From Beroe forskalii (Eukaryota > Ctenophora > Nuda > Beroida > Beroidae): a DNA stretch of 64,000 bases. The position numbers were made by a program, and so were the translations under genes. Every line of letters begins with the position of its first letter. Position 1 is the stretch's first letter. Below the pieces are notes generated by a model. The model was given only the letters and a program-made list of their open reading frames with translations. It was not told the origin of the DNA and made no database searches. Location: the NCBI GenBank assembly GCA_011033025.1, contig WFMF01000003.1, positions 1,209,483 through 1,273,482 of the forward strand, in the 5' to 3' direction. This document shows positions 15,601-26,242 of the stretch, in pieces.

Positions 15601-18600
15601 AAATATTTGGTGCAGAGTCTGCTGTGCTGTATGTAGTCAAAATTAATAAAGACTTCGGGAATACTTGAAATTACTGACAAGGCATTCCAAGTGCAAGTGC
15701 GTATCAGTATATTCAATATAATAATGCACTTGTCTTTTCATCAAACCTATGTACTATGCAAAATGTAAAATTTATTCAATATTTACATTAAATATTACGA
15801 AGAAATTAATGAACGGAGCTTGTTAATGTTATCCTATTTTGAAAATACAGGGATAAACTTGAAAATGCTGAGATAAACTGTCTTCCATATTCTCATATAC
15901 TTCTGCTTGCCAAATTCTCATGGAAAGAATTTCCTTCCCACCCTTTGGATGAAGTCATGGTTGTTTTTGGCGGTCTAAGAGAACTATGCCGTCCTGAGTC
16001 GTCCTATGTCGTCTTATTGTCGCCCCTAAGACAGTGCTATTTGCACCGTACTATTCTGTGCTAGCTGGCCTCCTTCCGGTGTCAGTTCGTAGGTTGCGAA
16101 CCAATTACATGCGGCAAAAATGACGGAATTTTCAGAGTTTGGAATGTCAGGGTCAATGAAACTAGAAATTCTTTCCTTCCTAGAATAACTCCCTTGTACC
16201 TTCCGGGTGTGGGGGCATTCCTAAGTCCTTAGTCCTTACAGAGTTATATGTCTTGCGAATGTCCTTAGAATGTGATACATCCCGAGGTGTACCCTTGTTA
16301 GCTTGTTCTAAATGCGTGACTTCTGCACCTTCCGGTTTGTACCTTAGTCCTTACAGGTACCTTCCTGTTTACTGCGGTGTACCTTGACCGTACAATGTGC
16401 TCGGTATGTAAGGGTTAAAAACATACCTTCTGAGATTCTACACGGCTTCCGTTAAACAAGTGAAAATTTAGTGGGTTTTGTGGGTTCAGGAGAGTTTGTG
16501 AGTGTGTAATGAGTGTGTGACAGACAGTATTTGGAGTGTGTATTATTTCAACTAAAGCCAAGAGTTGTTTTCTTTGGAAGGCTGGCAATTGCAAGTGATT
16601 GGGTGTACTGTATCAGTGTATGGCTTGTTTGGGAAACTCAAGGCATATCATATGACTAAAGACTTCCTACTTGCCCAAAATATGTGATCTGGTTAGCTTT
16701 AAATCTCTTCCTATACATATAACAAGGCTCACTTCCATCTTTTCCCCTGACCTCTACTCATGTAAACATTAAACAGTTTTCCTCTTCCCTTCACTAACTA
16801 CAAGTCACTGGTTGTGTGTGCAAAGGAAATATCTGCAGTTCTATTTTGAGAAAACTTAAACCATCTTTACATGCAATCTGCACAACTTTTTAAGGCAAAT
16901 TGGCAAGTGACCTGATTAAAATATTGTGATATGATTTGGTTCTGAGTACATTCCTACTTATTCAAAAGAATCCTAGATGCAAGATTGCTGACTCTGAACT
17001 TGCCCTTTAACTCGACCGAAAAAACAACCAATACTCTATGTATACCAACCTCTGCCTGCTATTCACTTAAATTTTTCACCCTTGAACACAATGACTTTCT
17101 TTTCACATGTTTCACTTTGTGCGCAGTTCTTGGTTAGAACGATAGATGGGTGGTCAATTAGTTAACCCTTTGTCCAATTGGCTAATCATAGCGAATTGGA
17201 ACCTTGTAATAGTCCTTTGACCATGGCAGTAACAAATGAACAAATTGAAACTTTTGATTAAACTTTAAAACTTTTGGACACCCCAGCTGCTTTCAACAGC
17301 AAGTTTTTGTGTTGAATTGGACCCTGACGTACCAACCACAATTTGAACAAAGCTACTACAATATAATATCATTTGTGTCACAATATGTTCCTTCCTCATT
17401 AGGAAAATGTCAGTAGAAACAAACATATAATAACACTATAATAACTTATTATAATAACACTACTGCGAAGTGTCAGTCAAGGGCTTCATGTAAGCTGAAA
17501 ACTCCTGCACGTATATATTTTAAAATCATTATTGTAACAATGTAGCAAAATACTTGATATTTATAGCTTAATTGCAGCTTCTTATCTACACCAGGGGGAG
17601 AAATAGGCGGGAAAAGATGACGTCATTATCATGGATCAAAGTATTACGTTGATAACGTTTGACCGCCTATTTTCGTGCGCAACAGCTAATCAATCGACAG
17701 ACCGTGTTAAAATCGTAGCCCTGAGACGTCCCCGGAACTTGCAATGTTCCCCAGAACTCAGAATGTCTCGTACTAAGGCGTTCCAGTAGCAAAGTAGCAG
17801 CATTCCGGTCTACTGACCGGGATGTAGCAAAGTTGCAAGACCTATCACACCCTAAGAGGGAGTAGTGAAAGTTTTGACGCTGTCAATTATTCATGCTGAA
17901 GCGTGATATTATGCCGTTACTACTGAGTAAGTGTTGACCTTTCACGCCGTATAAAAGTTTCAAATGTACGATCTGAAACAAGTTACATATGGTCTGACTA
18001 TCGGATTATCGTATTGATAAATGAAATCCATTCTGAAGTTATATTAGCACAAGAGCTGTTCAGTGATTTCAATCTCCTGGCCTGTCAAACTTACGTGCTC
18101 TAATTCTATCTAGTAATTTTCACCATCCGTCATATAGATTGTATCCTGCAAGATTCAGATGAATTGTATCGTATGTGTTTTATAATTATTGCCTTAAAAG
18201 GAGATGAAATGTCTATCCTCCTCCTCCCACTCCCTTTGCCTTTCTGTAGTACTGCGTGACAGAGTGTACAAGTCGAATACTCCGCTCTAAATCCTTCATT
18301 TAACTAGAAAATAGGCAGGTTAACGTCATCAATTAGCCACTTTGAGCTGTGATAATGACGACATTTCAATCGATTATTCATATCAACCGCACTTATTATT
18401 TGTAGTTACAAACGATCACTAACTGCATATTGCTATTACGTGTGGTATACGTGTGTCCTACGTATATTGGAGGTAGGGTTTGTAACATTGGGAATGCGTC
18501 ATTGGAATATACCAGAGTATAGTAATCATAGTCATAGCGGGTCATAGGAATATTATACCAGTGTGTACTGTGTAGTTACTATAATCATGCCTGAGTCTTG

Positions 18601-21600
18601 GTGAAGCTTGGTGGATACAATGGACATCTCCTTCCTTTTTCTTTTCCTTTCTTAATGGGTATTTTCAAGAGTATGGTGCTCTTTTAGGGGTTTTCGGTAG
18701 ACAATTGCTCCCCTCCCAGGAGACTGGGTAAGAAGTTCATAATCGATACAATTTGCTCGATATAGCACTATCACCTATAATAATTTAGCACTGGTTCAGG
18801 CGCTCTTGGTTGCTCAAAATAAGGCCGTTGAGAAGGAATATATTACTTGTCATATTTTCTCACAGAAAATGGAAAATATTATATTCTGAGTACACCAGAT
18901 AAACGGAGATCATTACGGTAGCATGTCGAGCATGCGACATTCCTTTGACACGTTTGACTGTCAAAATAGCGGGTTACGATGACGTCATTATCATAGCTCA
19001 AAGTGTGGAATTGTTGCCGTTGACCTGTCCATTTTATGTTTTTGGTTCGCTAGTAGTGCTGCATATAATGCAGTGTGACATGTGTGAGTCTGCTCAGACA
19101 GGCTAGGATATGTTCGTAACATTCTGATCATCCTAACACTTCAACACTACTCAAGAAAGTAAGAAAATAGTGTGTGTATGTGTGTGTATATTGACACTAC
19201 ATACAAGGGGGGAGGAGGGAGGGAAGGGGAGGAGAGAGTTTGATCTCTACACTCCCTAGCTAGCTAAAGATGATGAAAAGTTCTAAAATATTTTGAGCTA
19301 AGGTTTGTTTGTATGCACTGTCTTTGAAGTATCATGTTTAAAACATCTTACATTACGGGCAGACAGACAGGCAGACAACAACTCTCTCTCTCTCCCTCTG
19401 AACTTCTTAAATCACAAGGCTTCCTGAATTCCTCAATAAATCACAGAATTCCACCAAATGTGTGTTTGTTTTACAAAACTATCTGTGCGCGCGGTACCCA
19501 TTTCAATACAACATCATTTGTCTGTACAGCTTCAATATACCAAGGACCAAGGTATGCTAGGTAAAGGTATGAGAAGGTGTGTATTTAACAGTGGAAGAAC
19601 CCATAATTTAGTACGTTTGAGATCAGGGTACTCTACAACTTTATATACGCTAAGTATAGGTAGTAGGATAAATAATGGAAATGTTTTAAAAATACTTCGA
19701 ACACTTATAATTTATATATACTGGAATGGCGTTGACAAGAAAAGGATATGTGTAAAACAATACACTAGCTGCCGTTTGTAAATCAAAGTACAGCAAATTG
19801 AATTGTTTAAATTATCATAAGAGAGATAGTAATGGGTACCTTCAACTGAAGCTGAGAGAATGTTAAATATTGTTGGCGTTTGGCGCCAATTATCCTGCCT
19901 TCATCTCACTACTTTATTGCTAATACATGTATCAGAAAACCATACGATATATACCTGTACAACTGTATATAAGTAATCACCTGTCACTTGTCATTAGGAG
20001 TGTTTTTCGTTATATGGAAACAGGGCTTCGGTCCATTAAGTTCATTAGAGATGCGTGGTTATGTAAATGTTGCCGAATTTAGGAACCTTCCCGTCAACAC
20101 TTCGAGACCTGTTCCCAAATCCTCAACCTGACCTCAATGTTTTAGCTCAATTTCCTCGTAGATTCAGATCTTTTTCCTTGGTCCAAGAAAAAAGAAATTG
20201 TTCCAAAGATCAATCTTTTTTTTTTTATTAAGAAAGGCTTTATATAAATCCCTCCTAAAAGTATAAATTTCTCTTAAACAGCATCCTTACACCTCCCCCT
20301 CCCGCAGGAACCAGACCCACAGGACATGTACATGGTGATGCAGCCAGGGTGCATGGCCCCCATCTCAGAAACCCAGGCGCCACAGGACGATGATCTGGTC
20401 TACGAGACCATGATGCATAACAACAACAACGCTCAGAATATGGGTGTTAAGAACGGCAACTGGAACCCTCAGGTAAGAACGAGATGGGAGTATGATTCGT
20501 TGGGTAAATACGCTTGGAAGTGGAAACTTTCAAACTTTGAATTCAAGAATTTTCGGTCTCATGACCCATAATAATCGCTAGATTATCAAATAAGGCTAAC
20601 AATCCCTCTATCTCAGCAGCAGCATCCGCTAACTAACGGGGACATGGGTAACTACATGGTCCCTCGATCCCTCAACCTCACATCCGCTGGCAACTCTCCA
20701 GCAATGTCACCCATGTCACCTGCCATGTACCCTGCTATGACACCGGGCATGTCACCTGGAATGTCACCAGGCATGTCTCCTGGCATGTCACCGGGCATGT
20801 CACCTGGCATGTCACCGGGTATGTTACCTGGAATGTCACCAATGTGTGACCCAACGAGAAACATGTCTCCGATGTCTGCGAAGCTTATCAACTACCCAGC
20901 CAGCCCTCAAACTGTGGCCCAGGTATGTTATCAGAAAATACAGGGGTGCCGATTGTCCCTTGTCATAGAATTTCTAACTTTGTGTACAGATTTTTATCGT
21001 CCATTAAGCAGGAAGATCCATGCAAACTGTCTATATTTTTATTTATCTATATTCTGCCCGTTTTTGTTTGTGAGATTACAGCGTAAAATAACACAATTTT
21101 CTCGGGCGTGGGCATTCTATTTCTCTCTTTCGATAAGTCGCCGCATATTGTGTCGCATACCTACAAAGCTACAAAGAATGCTGTAGGCTAAGGATCATAA
21201 ATACAGTATATTTCCTATGCCGACTGATCCGTGGGTTGGTCAGATCGCGCAGGAAGAGGATTTCTAGTTGGAAGTGACGTCATTATGATGGTTTCAGAAT
21301 GGGAATTGATGATGGCATACCGCCTATTTTTCCCAAATTCGTTTAGCTTCCTATACTCCTTGCTCATCGGTACAGTTCATGATCTGAACCAGTACACAGT
21401 AAGATGTATCAATATGATGTAAATGAACCATATACTCATGACTTCATACTAAATGACCTACATATGTCACAATATGTCACTGTGATCTTTAAATAAGTAT
21501 AAATAGGATCTCTAAGTTGCAAGCTTCAGATACAATGTAATCACTAATGTATGACCGGCGTATGACCAGTGTATGGGCTGTGCTACCAGAGCATTCGTGC

Positions 21601-22918
21601 TGTAGAGATTATGTAGCATAATGACGGAATAATATGTTATTTTGGTGTATTGTATCATGGGCGTACAAGGAATTAGAACTTTTCAGTACATCAATATGAG
21701 ATAAAACAATACTTTTTAGGGCGTGTTTCATGGTACAACCAACTTTCATGAATCGGATTAAGCTAAGAATTGAGCTCACATTGAGCTCGTTTTTTCTATA
21801 TACACGGCCGTGTTGTTTTCGCGCGTGCTGTATACGTATAACCATCACTGATGGAGTTACGAAACCAGAGATGGAGTTATATAAACACGCGCGAAAGTCT
21901 CTCTCTAGAAACTCCATCAGTAGATTTCAAAACTCCATCAGTAGATTTCGAAAGTCCATCTCTAGATTTATATTCAGTTCTGACACGCTGAATTACCGAA
22001 TGTTACAAAGTTAATTAAACATGCTTACACTGTTTATTTACCCTGTTTATTTACCCTGTTTATTTACCCTTTTATTTACCCTATTTAGTGTTTATTTACT
22101 TTATTTACCCTGTTTTACCTGACCCGTTTAATGAATTTAGCAAATGTACACATGCACAAAAACGAACACCAAATACCCAATCAACACAACACATTGTAAT
22201 TACTGTTTACATTTGCACACCGTTATACGAACTACCCACACGTCCTCAAACGCCCTGCAATGCTATATACATTTTGAGAGTAATTGCAATTGCAAAGGAC
22301 CACCATAGGTGGTACCCTAGTTCGAACACCCCCAATAGGAACCTTGTCTCGACTCTGTTGCTGAGAATTACCAATTACGCTGTGATCATCATTCAAATGT
22401 GAATGGAAGTTTGAGAAGAGTGTGAGCGTGGATTACTTCATCTTTCGATTTGTTTACGTGATTTTGCGGCGCAGCTGGAGTGAGTTCTGATCGCCGCGCC
22501 GCGAATGTGAGGTGTCTGTTAGGGTCTAAAGCGAATCGGCCGTGTATATACTATATAACCACGGCAACTACATGAACATTCCGTCCTTCACCGACACTCT
22601 GCCGAAACCTGCTGCTGTCAATGCTCCGATCTACGATACTCCGACTAACCCCCTCACGCCCACCACCCTCAAACACTGGCCAGCTGCGCAGGGAGACTAC
22701 ATGAACGTTCGTGAGCGTGGCTAATGCGATTTACGACCAGTTGGCGGAGCTGAGCGCCGTCCGACACTCTGCCGAAACCTGCTGCTGTCAATGCTCCGAT
22801 CTACGATACTCCGACTAACCACCTGCGTTCGTACGCCAATGTCGAAACTAAGAGCGTCGGCATGGCCGTGTCGAACCCGATCTATGGGAACTGCGGCACC
22901 CAGAAGTTACAAACTTGA
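626..22918 (+). CDS. 3' part of an unidentified gene whose protein is rich in SH2-binding tyrosine motifs
   Basis: I do not recognise this gene. Exons seen: 626-681, 949-1055, 1663-1807, 8640-8748, 20308-20472, 20617-20922, then coding sequence from about 22545 to a stop at 22916-22918. Splice phases fit through the first six exons. Intron 2 starts with GC instead of GT (1056-1057). The acceptor at 20614-20622 is a CAG triplet run, so one or two Gln may be optional. Early exons are rich in Ser, Asn and Thr, with an N-N-T-S run near 1710-1780. Exon 6 has an M-S-P-G repeat. Tyrosine motifs are YMVM (20329), YETM (20401), YMVP (20653), YMNI (22569), IYDTP (22632), YMNV (22698), IYDQL (22732), YANV (22832) and IYGN (22883). 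By family knowledge, YxxM recruits PI3-kinase p85 and YxN recruits Grb2. A role as a receptor tail or docking adaptor is inferred. The 5' part is outside the window or unseen. The last coding block has frame problems. Confidence 0.62.
4788..5140. mobile_element. Foldback (MITE-like) element with ~65-bp inverted ends
   Basis: The left end at 4790-4860 reads ACCAAGTTACCAAGTTAG, TTATTTAGTG, then a GGATTGAATG block and an ACTCGACGCATTTG block. The right end at 5070-5138 is the reverse complement of the same blocks with a few changes. About 210 bp lie between the arms. There is no ORF. The structure fits a miniature inverted-repeat transposon in intron 3 of the first gene. I did not find a clear target duplication. 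Confidence 0.7.
5797..5812. repeat. TA microsatellite
   Basis: A short run of alternating TA lies in the intron between 5790 and 5815. Confidence 0.8.
5991..6694. repeat. 40-bp minisatellite built from two diverged 20-bp halves, ~17 copies
   Basis: The 40-bp unit is CTAACAGGGGACCCTATCAA followed by GTTAACAGAGGTCCCTATCA. The two halves are clearly related, so the 40-mer is a higher-order unit of an older 20-mer. The array keeps its period for about 700 bp. Small indels appear near 6450-6600 and units decay at the right end. It lies in intron 3 of the first gene. The shared GGACCC/GGTCCC core is palindromic (GGGACCC against GGGTCCC). Confidence 0.93.
6695..8639. other. Intron 3 remainder, no gene seen
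   Basis: This AT-rich intron sequence follows the minisatellite. It has only short chance reading frames. A polypyrimidine-rich stretch and CAG at 8637-8639 form the acceptor for the 8640 exon. Confidence 0.5.
11511..11753. repeat. 77-bp tandem repeat, three copies
   Basis: Units start with AGGGAATGCCACCGTACTTT at 11511, 11588 and (one base changed) 11665. The first two are almost identical. The third carries a short insertion (near 11697-11710) and several substitutions. All lie in the 11.6-kb intron of the first gene. Confidence 0.9.
14880..15015. repeat. Imperfect ~65-bp direct duplication
   Basis: The blocks TTGACTCGACTC, TGTGTAGGG and AGTATGGTTTGGCAG occur at about 14880-14943 and again at about 14945-15000. 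A shorter third partial copy lies near 15000-15012. Confidence 0.6.
20728..20850 (+). repeat. 12-bp coding repeat for Met-Ser-Pro-Gly
   Basis: About eight tandem 12-mers (GGCATGTCACCT and variants) encode M-S-P-G in exon 6 of the first gene. Most changes between units are synonymous third-position changes, with one S-to-L change. Unit length is a multiple of three, so copy-number change would keep frame. Confidence 0.9.
21840..21972. repeat. Small inverted and direct repeat cluster
   Basis: CTGATGGAGTT and GAGATGGAGTT on the left face AACTCCATCAG (twice) and AGTCCATCTC on the right, so the region can fold. On the right, about 22-bp units with AACTCCATCAGTAGATTTC are tandem. Confidence 0.6.
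22022..22112. repeat. ~13-bp tandem repeat (TGTTTATTTACCC)
   Basis: Five to seven imperfect units of TGTTTATTTACCC with shortened variants, in the region before the last coding block of the first gene. Confidence 0.8.
22591..22820 (+). repeat. Exact 60-bp direct repeat inside the coding end of the first gene
   Basis: The 60 bases at 22591-22650 recur at 22761-22820, a spacing of 170 bp, which is not a multiple of three. Both copies encode the same peptide (…[17 protein letters not shown]) when read in the same register, but those registers do not connect through the intervening sequence. The two copies cannot both be translated in one uninterrupted frame. Confidence 0.92.
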
Positions 22919-25900
22919 AGTGACTTCCGCACCAAACTTCATATATTTTACGTTTTGTACTGACGAGTTATTCCTTATATGGTATAATTCCGGACTGACT
23001 CCCGATACATTTGATTAATGTATCGGTTTTTGTACTACTTCATATCGAGGGTTGATCATTACGGACTTGTGACGATTGCACACTAACTTACTAATAATAA
23101 AGCAGTAGGAAGAGTCAGCTCCACTCGAGAAACAATCTTTACATATAGGACAATAACGTGTTATATACAATATGGAATATTCTGTTTTCGTTTGATTAAC
23201 TTGTTAGATTAAAATAATATAATTTGTTTTTTACTCATCATTTGCGATAATAATTAATTGTAATATTGGAACTGTTCAATTAATATAATGATCTGACACT
23301 ATAATTCAGCAGCACTTTTTAATTAGTGTTCTACATTCGATAACTGATGTTATCAGGGACTTCAAAGAGACAATACAGTTTGACAATTAGTAATTATTGA
23401 CTGAGATTTGAGATGAACTCGTTTGCTCATTATACCAGAAAATTTCTCTAGGCATGTGATATTTGGTTGCTTTTCACGAATAATAACTCTGTTGAAATGA
23501 TTGAATTCAACTTGAACAGTGTCTCGCTGATTGTGAACTTCTTGCAATACCTAAACGTCAACTAATATGAGAATTTTAATCAAGACTTTTTAGATTCTCA
23601 AATTCTCTAATAAAGTATTATTCATGACAGCATTATTATATTTTCTGTTATCATTTTCTCAGTTTGGACAGTAATTGAACTCGTATTTTGTCCTGTGACG
23701 GATATTGACCCAAAACAAACCGAATGGCAGTATTGTGTTGTTTGATATATAATTGATCACAGTGTAATCACCATGTTGTCATGGAAACCTGACTTCCAGT
23801 TACTGTAATCACTCGATTGTTGATCATTGATCAATTATCAGTAATCATTGATCATTGCCATGGTAACCCGTGTGATTTAGCTGACGGTGTGATCTTGGGA
23901 CTCGTAGGTATTTTACCACTTCAAGTTAATGACTTATATCTCATTGAGTCAATGAGTTGAATCCTCCTTTTTAAGTATGTTTTGTAATTTTCTTTACGGC
24001 ACTCAGCCTTCGCCCATGCATTGGAGAAAAATCAAGCACTTATCTCGAGGCTATCATGGGATAACATGAGATTAGTTTCCATTGGATATGATTAGCTAGT
24101 GAAATTATGTTTGTTTGAAGGATTTAAATTTGAACTTCATATTATTTTGCTGTGATGATTTTAAATGAACATTCTTTTAATAAATCTCAAATTTGTTTTT
24201 CATTTTCATCTTTGAACTCTTGATGCCACACTGTATATAGTGAAGCGAGGGAAAATTATCCACAAGAAGATGTGATCGCAATTTTTGATCTCTGATAATT
24301 CCTAAGTTTCTGCCGAATTAATCAATACTTATTTGCAACGTAATAAAGGTAGCAGGTATTGAACACTACTCTATATTAAAGTAGGACAAAGGACATATGT
24401 CCTTGGTCCTACTTTAACTCTTTAACAGGCCCTTTAATTAACCTCTTACAACTTGGTACGACTTGTCATTGATTACGAGAATTCCTTTATAGGCGTGACT
24501 AAATTGTTACTTAATAAGTAATCCTGAAGGGGCTGAACACGCTCCCTTCCTTCATGTCATGTTCGAGGATCGAGTATTTGCAGGCTCTAGGGGACCGATG
24601 TTTCTTATTATTGAGTCATATCATATTTATGCATATTCTCATGACAATCCAATGTGAATCCCACTCTATATATGGTCTTGAGGGCATTTCATCATTGTGT
24701 CAGCCAATCATCTAATATTACTGTATCACGCTAAAGTGGTTGTAGGTACAAATATGCGCTGAATGTGGTAATGTCATGCATAACATTTGCAGATGATGAT
24801 GGTTTTTGTACATCATGAAAGCCATTCATTTAGTCTCACGTCCATGCCTTTTACTTTATCGTGTAAATCAATATCAGATTTGTCATGAATGATTACTGAT
24901 AACATCATATTTGTTTGATTGGGGCCTTTTGCTCTAGATGTGGGCCATCGAATTAGGATTTTTGACGAACAGGGACGCGTAAATCGCATGATTGAAGTGA
25001 TTTAGGTAACGCGCGATTATAAATTTTGCGATCCATTGTTATTACGCGCGCGCTTAAATAGCGCGCGAAGCCGCGCAGCGCAATTAATCGAATTAACTGG
25101 CCGCGCGCGCATGCACGTACATTCATGACATAGTTAATGGCTGAATAAAATTAGGACTGAGTGAAACCAGCGTCTTAATTAAATGGAAATACGCAATACA
25201 TTGATATTACATAAGCATTAATACTGGCTCCGAATGATGGCTTATCACCGGGCAATGCAAGAGTATCCTTTTGTTAAATTAAAACGAACTATACTGTCAA
25301 TTTCAATGTACAAGACGAAATAACACAGATATATAGATTATATTAAACATTAAAATTGAACCCAATTTTAGGGACACTGATTTGATATGATCATTACACG
25401 AAAAAGAAGCGATAGAAGCTCTGAAAGTATCGCTGTGTTACTTTACTACTCATAATTCGGCTAAAAGCCCCTTTGACAACGCCGTAATATCCTCTCGAAA
25501 AATTATGGTTAATGATCGATCATCCAGAGATGCCAAATTATGATTTATAATCTAAATTGACAAAATTGGAAACCAAATTTTCGTGCAGTATCGAAGTGAC
25601 GTTCTAGATTAATTCCTAGGTCAAGGGATGCCGGGAAAAAGCTACTTCATATTATTTATTTCGGCATGCATATTGCAGTGACAACCCAAATTCAGATCGA
25701 TAGATTTGTAACTGCCAGGCTCATTTCAGTTATTTAAACAAAATTTTTATCAGGGCAACTATAAACTAAAATTTAAGGACTAAATTTCACATCTAATGAC
25801 TGACTAAGGTGGTATAAATCTGCGTATCACAAATAATGAATACAAAATCGATCACACTTTTAAATTTCAAAGGCAGCATAACTTCTTGCATGAATTTATA

Positions 25901-26242
25901 AAAGCCTGAAATAAATCTGCTGTCCATAATTATTTGGTACCCATCCCTTTTAGTGAGCAGGAAAAATTTACTATTAAAAGGCATTAATGTGTACTGAAAT
26001 GCATCCTATCTTGAACTCGCTATTTGAGATAAACACCCTTCAGTCAGACAGTTGCTTGGACATATCTCCACAGTTCAGAAAATGTGGTGCCCCATGGGCA
26101 CACTTCCCCAAAACTCAGTGTGTCCAGCAGTCGATATTCACAGTACTTCAGAGAGCCATCTTGACAAGAACTCCCCTAACCAGGATCCTGGTCAGGGCAA
26201 GACAAGGACTCTCCTTCTCAGGGTATCAGGTACTTTATGTGG
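22919..26242. other. Intergenic region between the first gene and SAR1 copy 1
   Basis: No convincing exon is seen. A possible poly(A) signal AATAAA for the first gene lies near 23096. A 21-bp-arm palindrome is at 24377-24418. A CpG-dense patch of GCGCGC runs lies at about 25010-25110. Confidence 0.5.
24377..24418. repeat. Near-perfect palindrome, 21-bp arms, no loop
   Basis: The left arm TTAAAGTAGGACAAAGGACA plus T is matched by its reverse complement directly after it, with one mismatch. The centre is CATATG. Confidence 0.9.

Larger units (their letters stand above)
8749..20307. other. 11.6-kb intron of the first gene
   Basis: The intron runs from a GTGAGT donor at 8749 to a CAG acceptor at 20305-20307, and both flanking exons are in phase 0. 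It contains the 77-bp repeat, six copies of the palindrome-ended family, a duplicated block near 14880-15015 and a purine-rich run near 19205-19243. Open frames, including one of 119 codons on the minus strand at 14115-14474, look like chance. A small exon could be hidden here. Confidence 0.55.
2960..21335. repeat. Dispersed ~72-bp repeat family with palindromic ends (about nine copies)
   Basis: Copies lie at about 2960-3032 (minus), 5844-5905, 10000-10063, 10836-10910 (minus), 12608-12682, 17601-17675, 18308-18380 (minus), 18963-19037 and 21275-21335. The best copies start AATAGGCGG and end CCGCCTATT, so the ends are inverted repeats. The core holds TGACGTCATTATCATGG, then a TTTAAAGTG-like block, a GAATTGATGACG-like block and the closing end. 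Both orientations occur. All full copies are in introns of the first gene. They look like a very short non-autonomous DNA element, or a conserved structured or regulatory unit. I do not recognise the family. Confidence 0.65.

Noticed and set aside
20652-20891. 79-codon minus-strand frame with Gly-Asp-Met-Pro repeats
   Set aside because: It is the antisense shadow of the Met-Ser-Pro-Gly coding exon.
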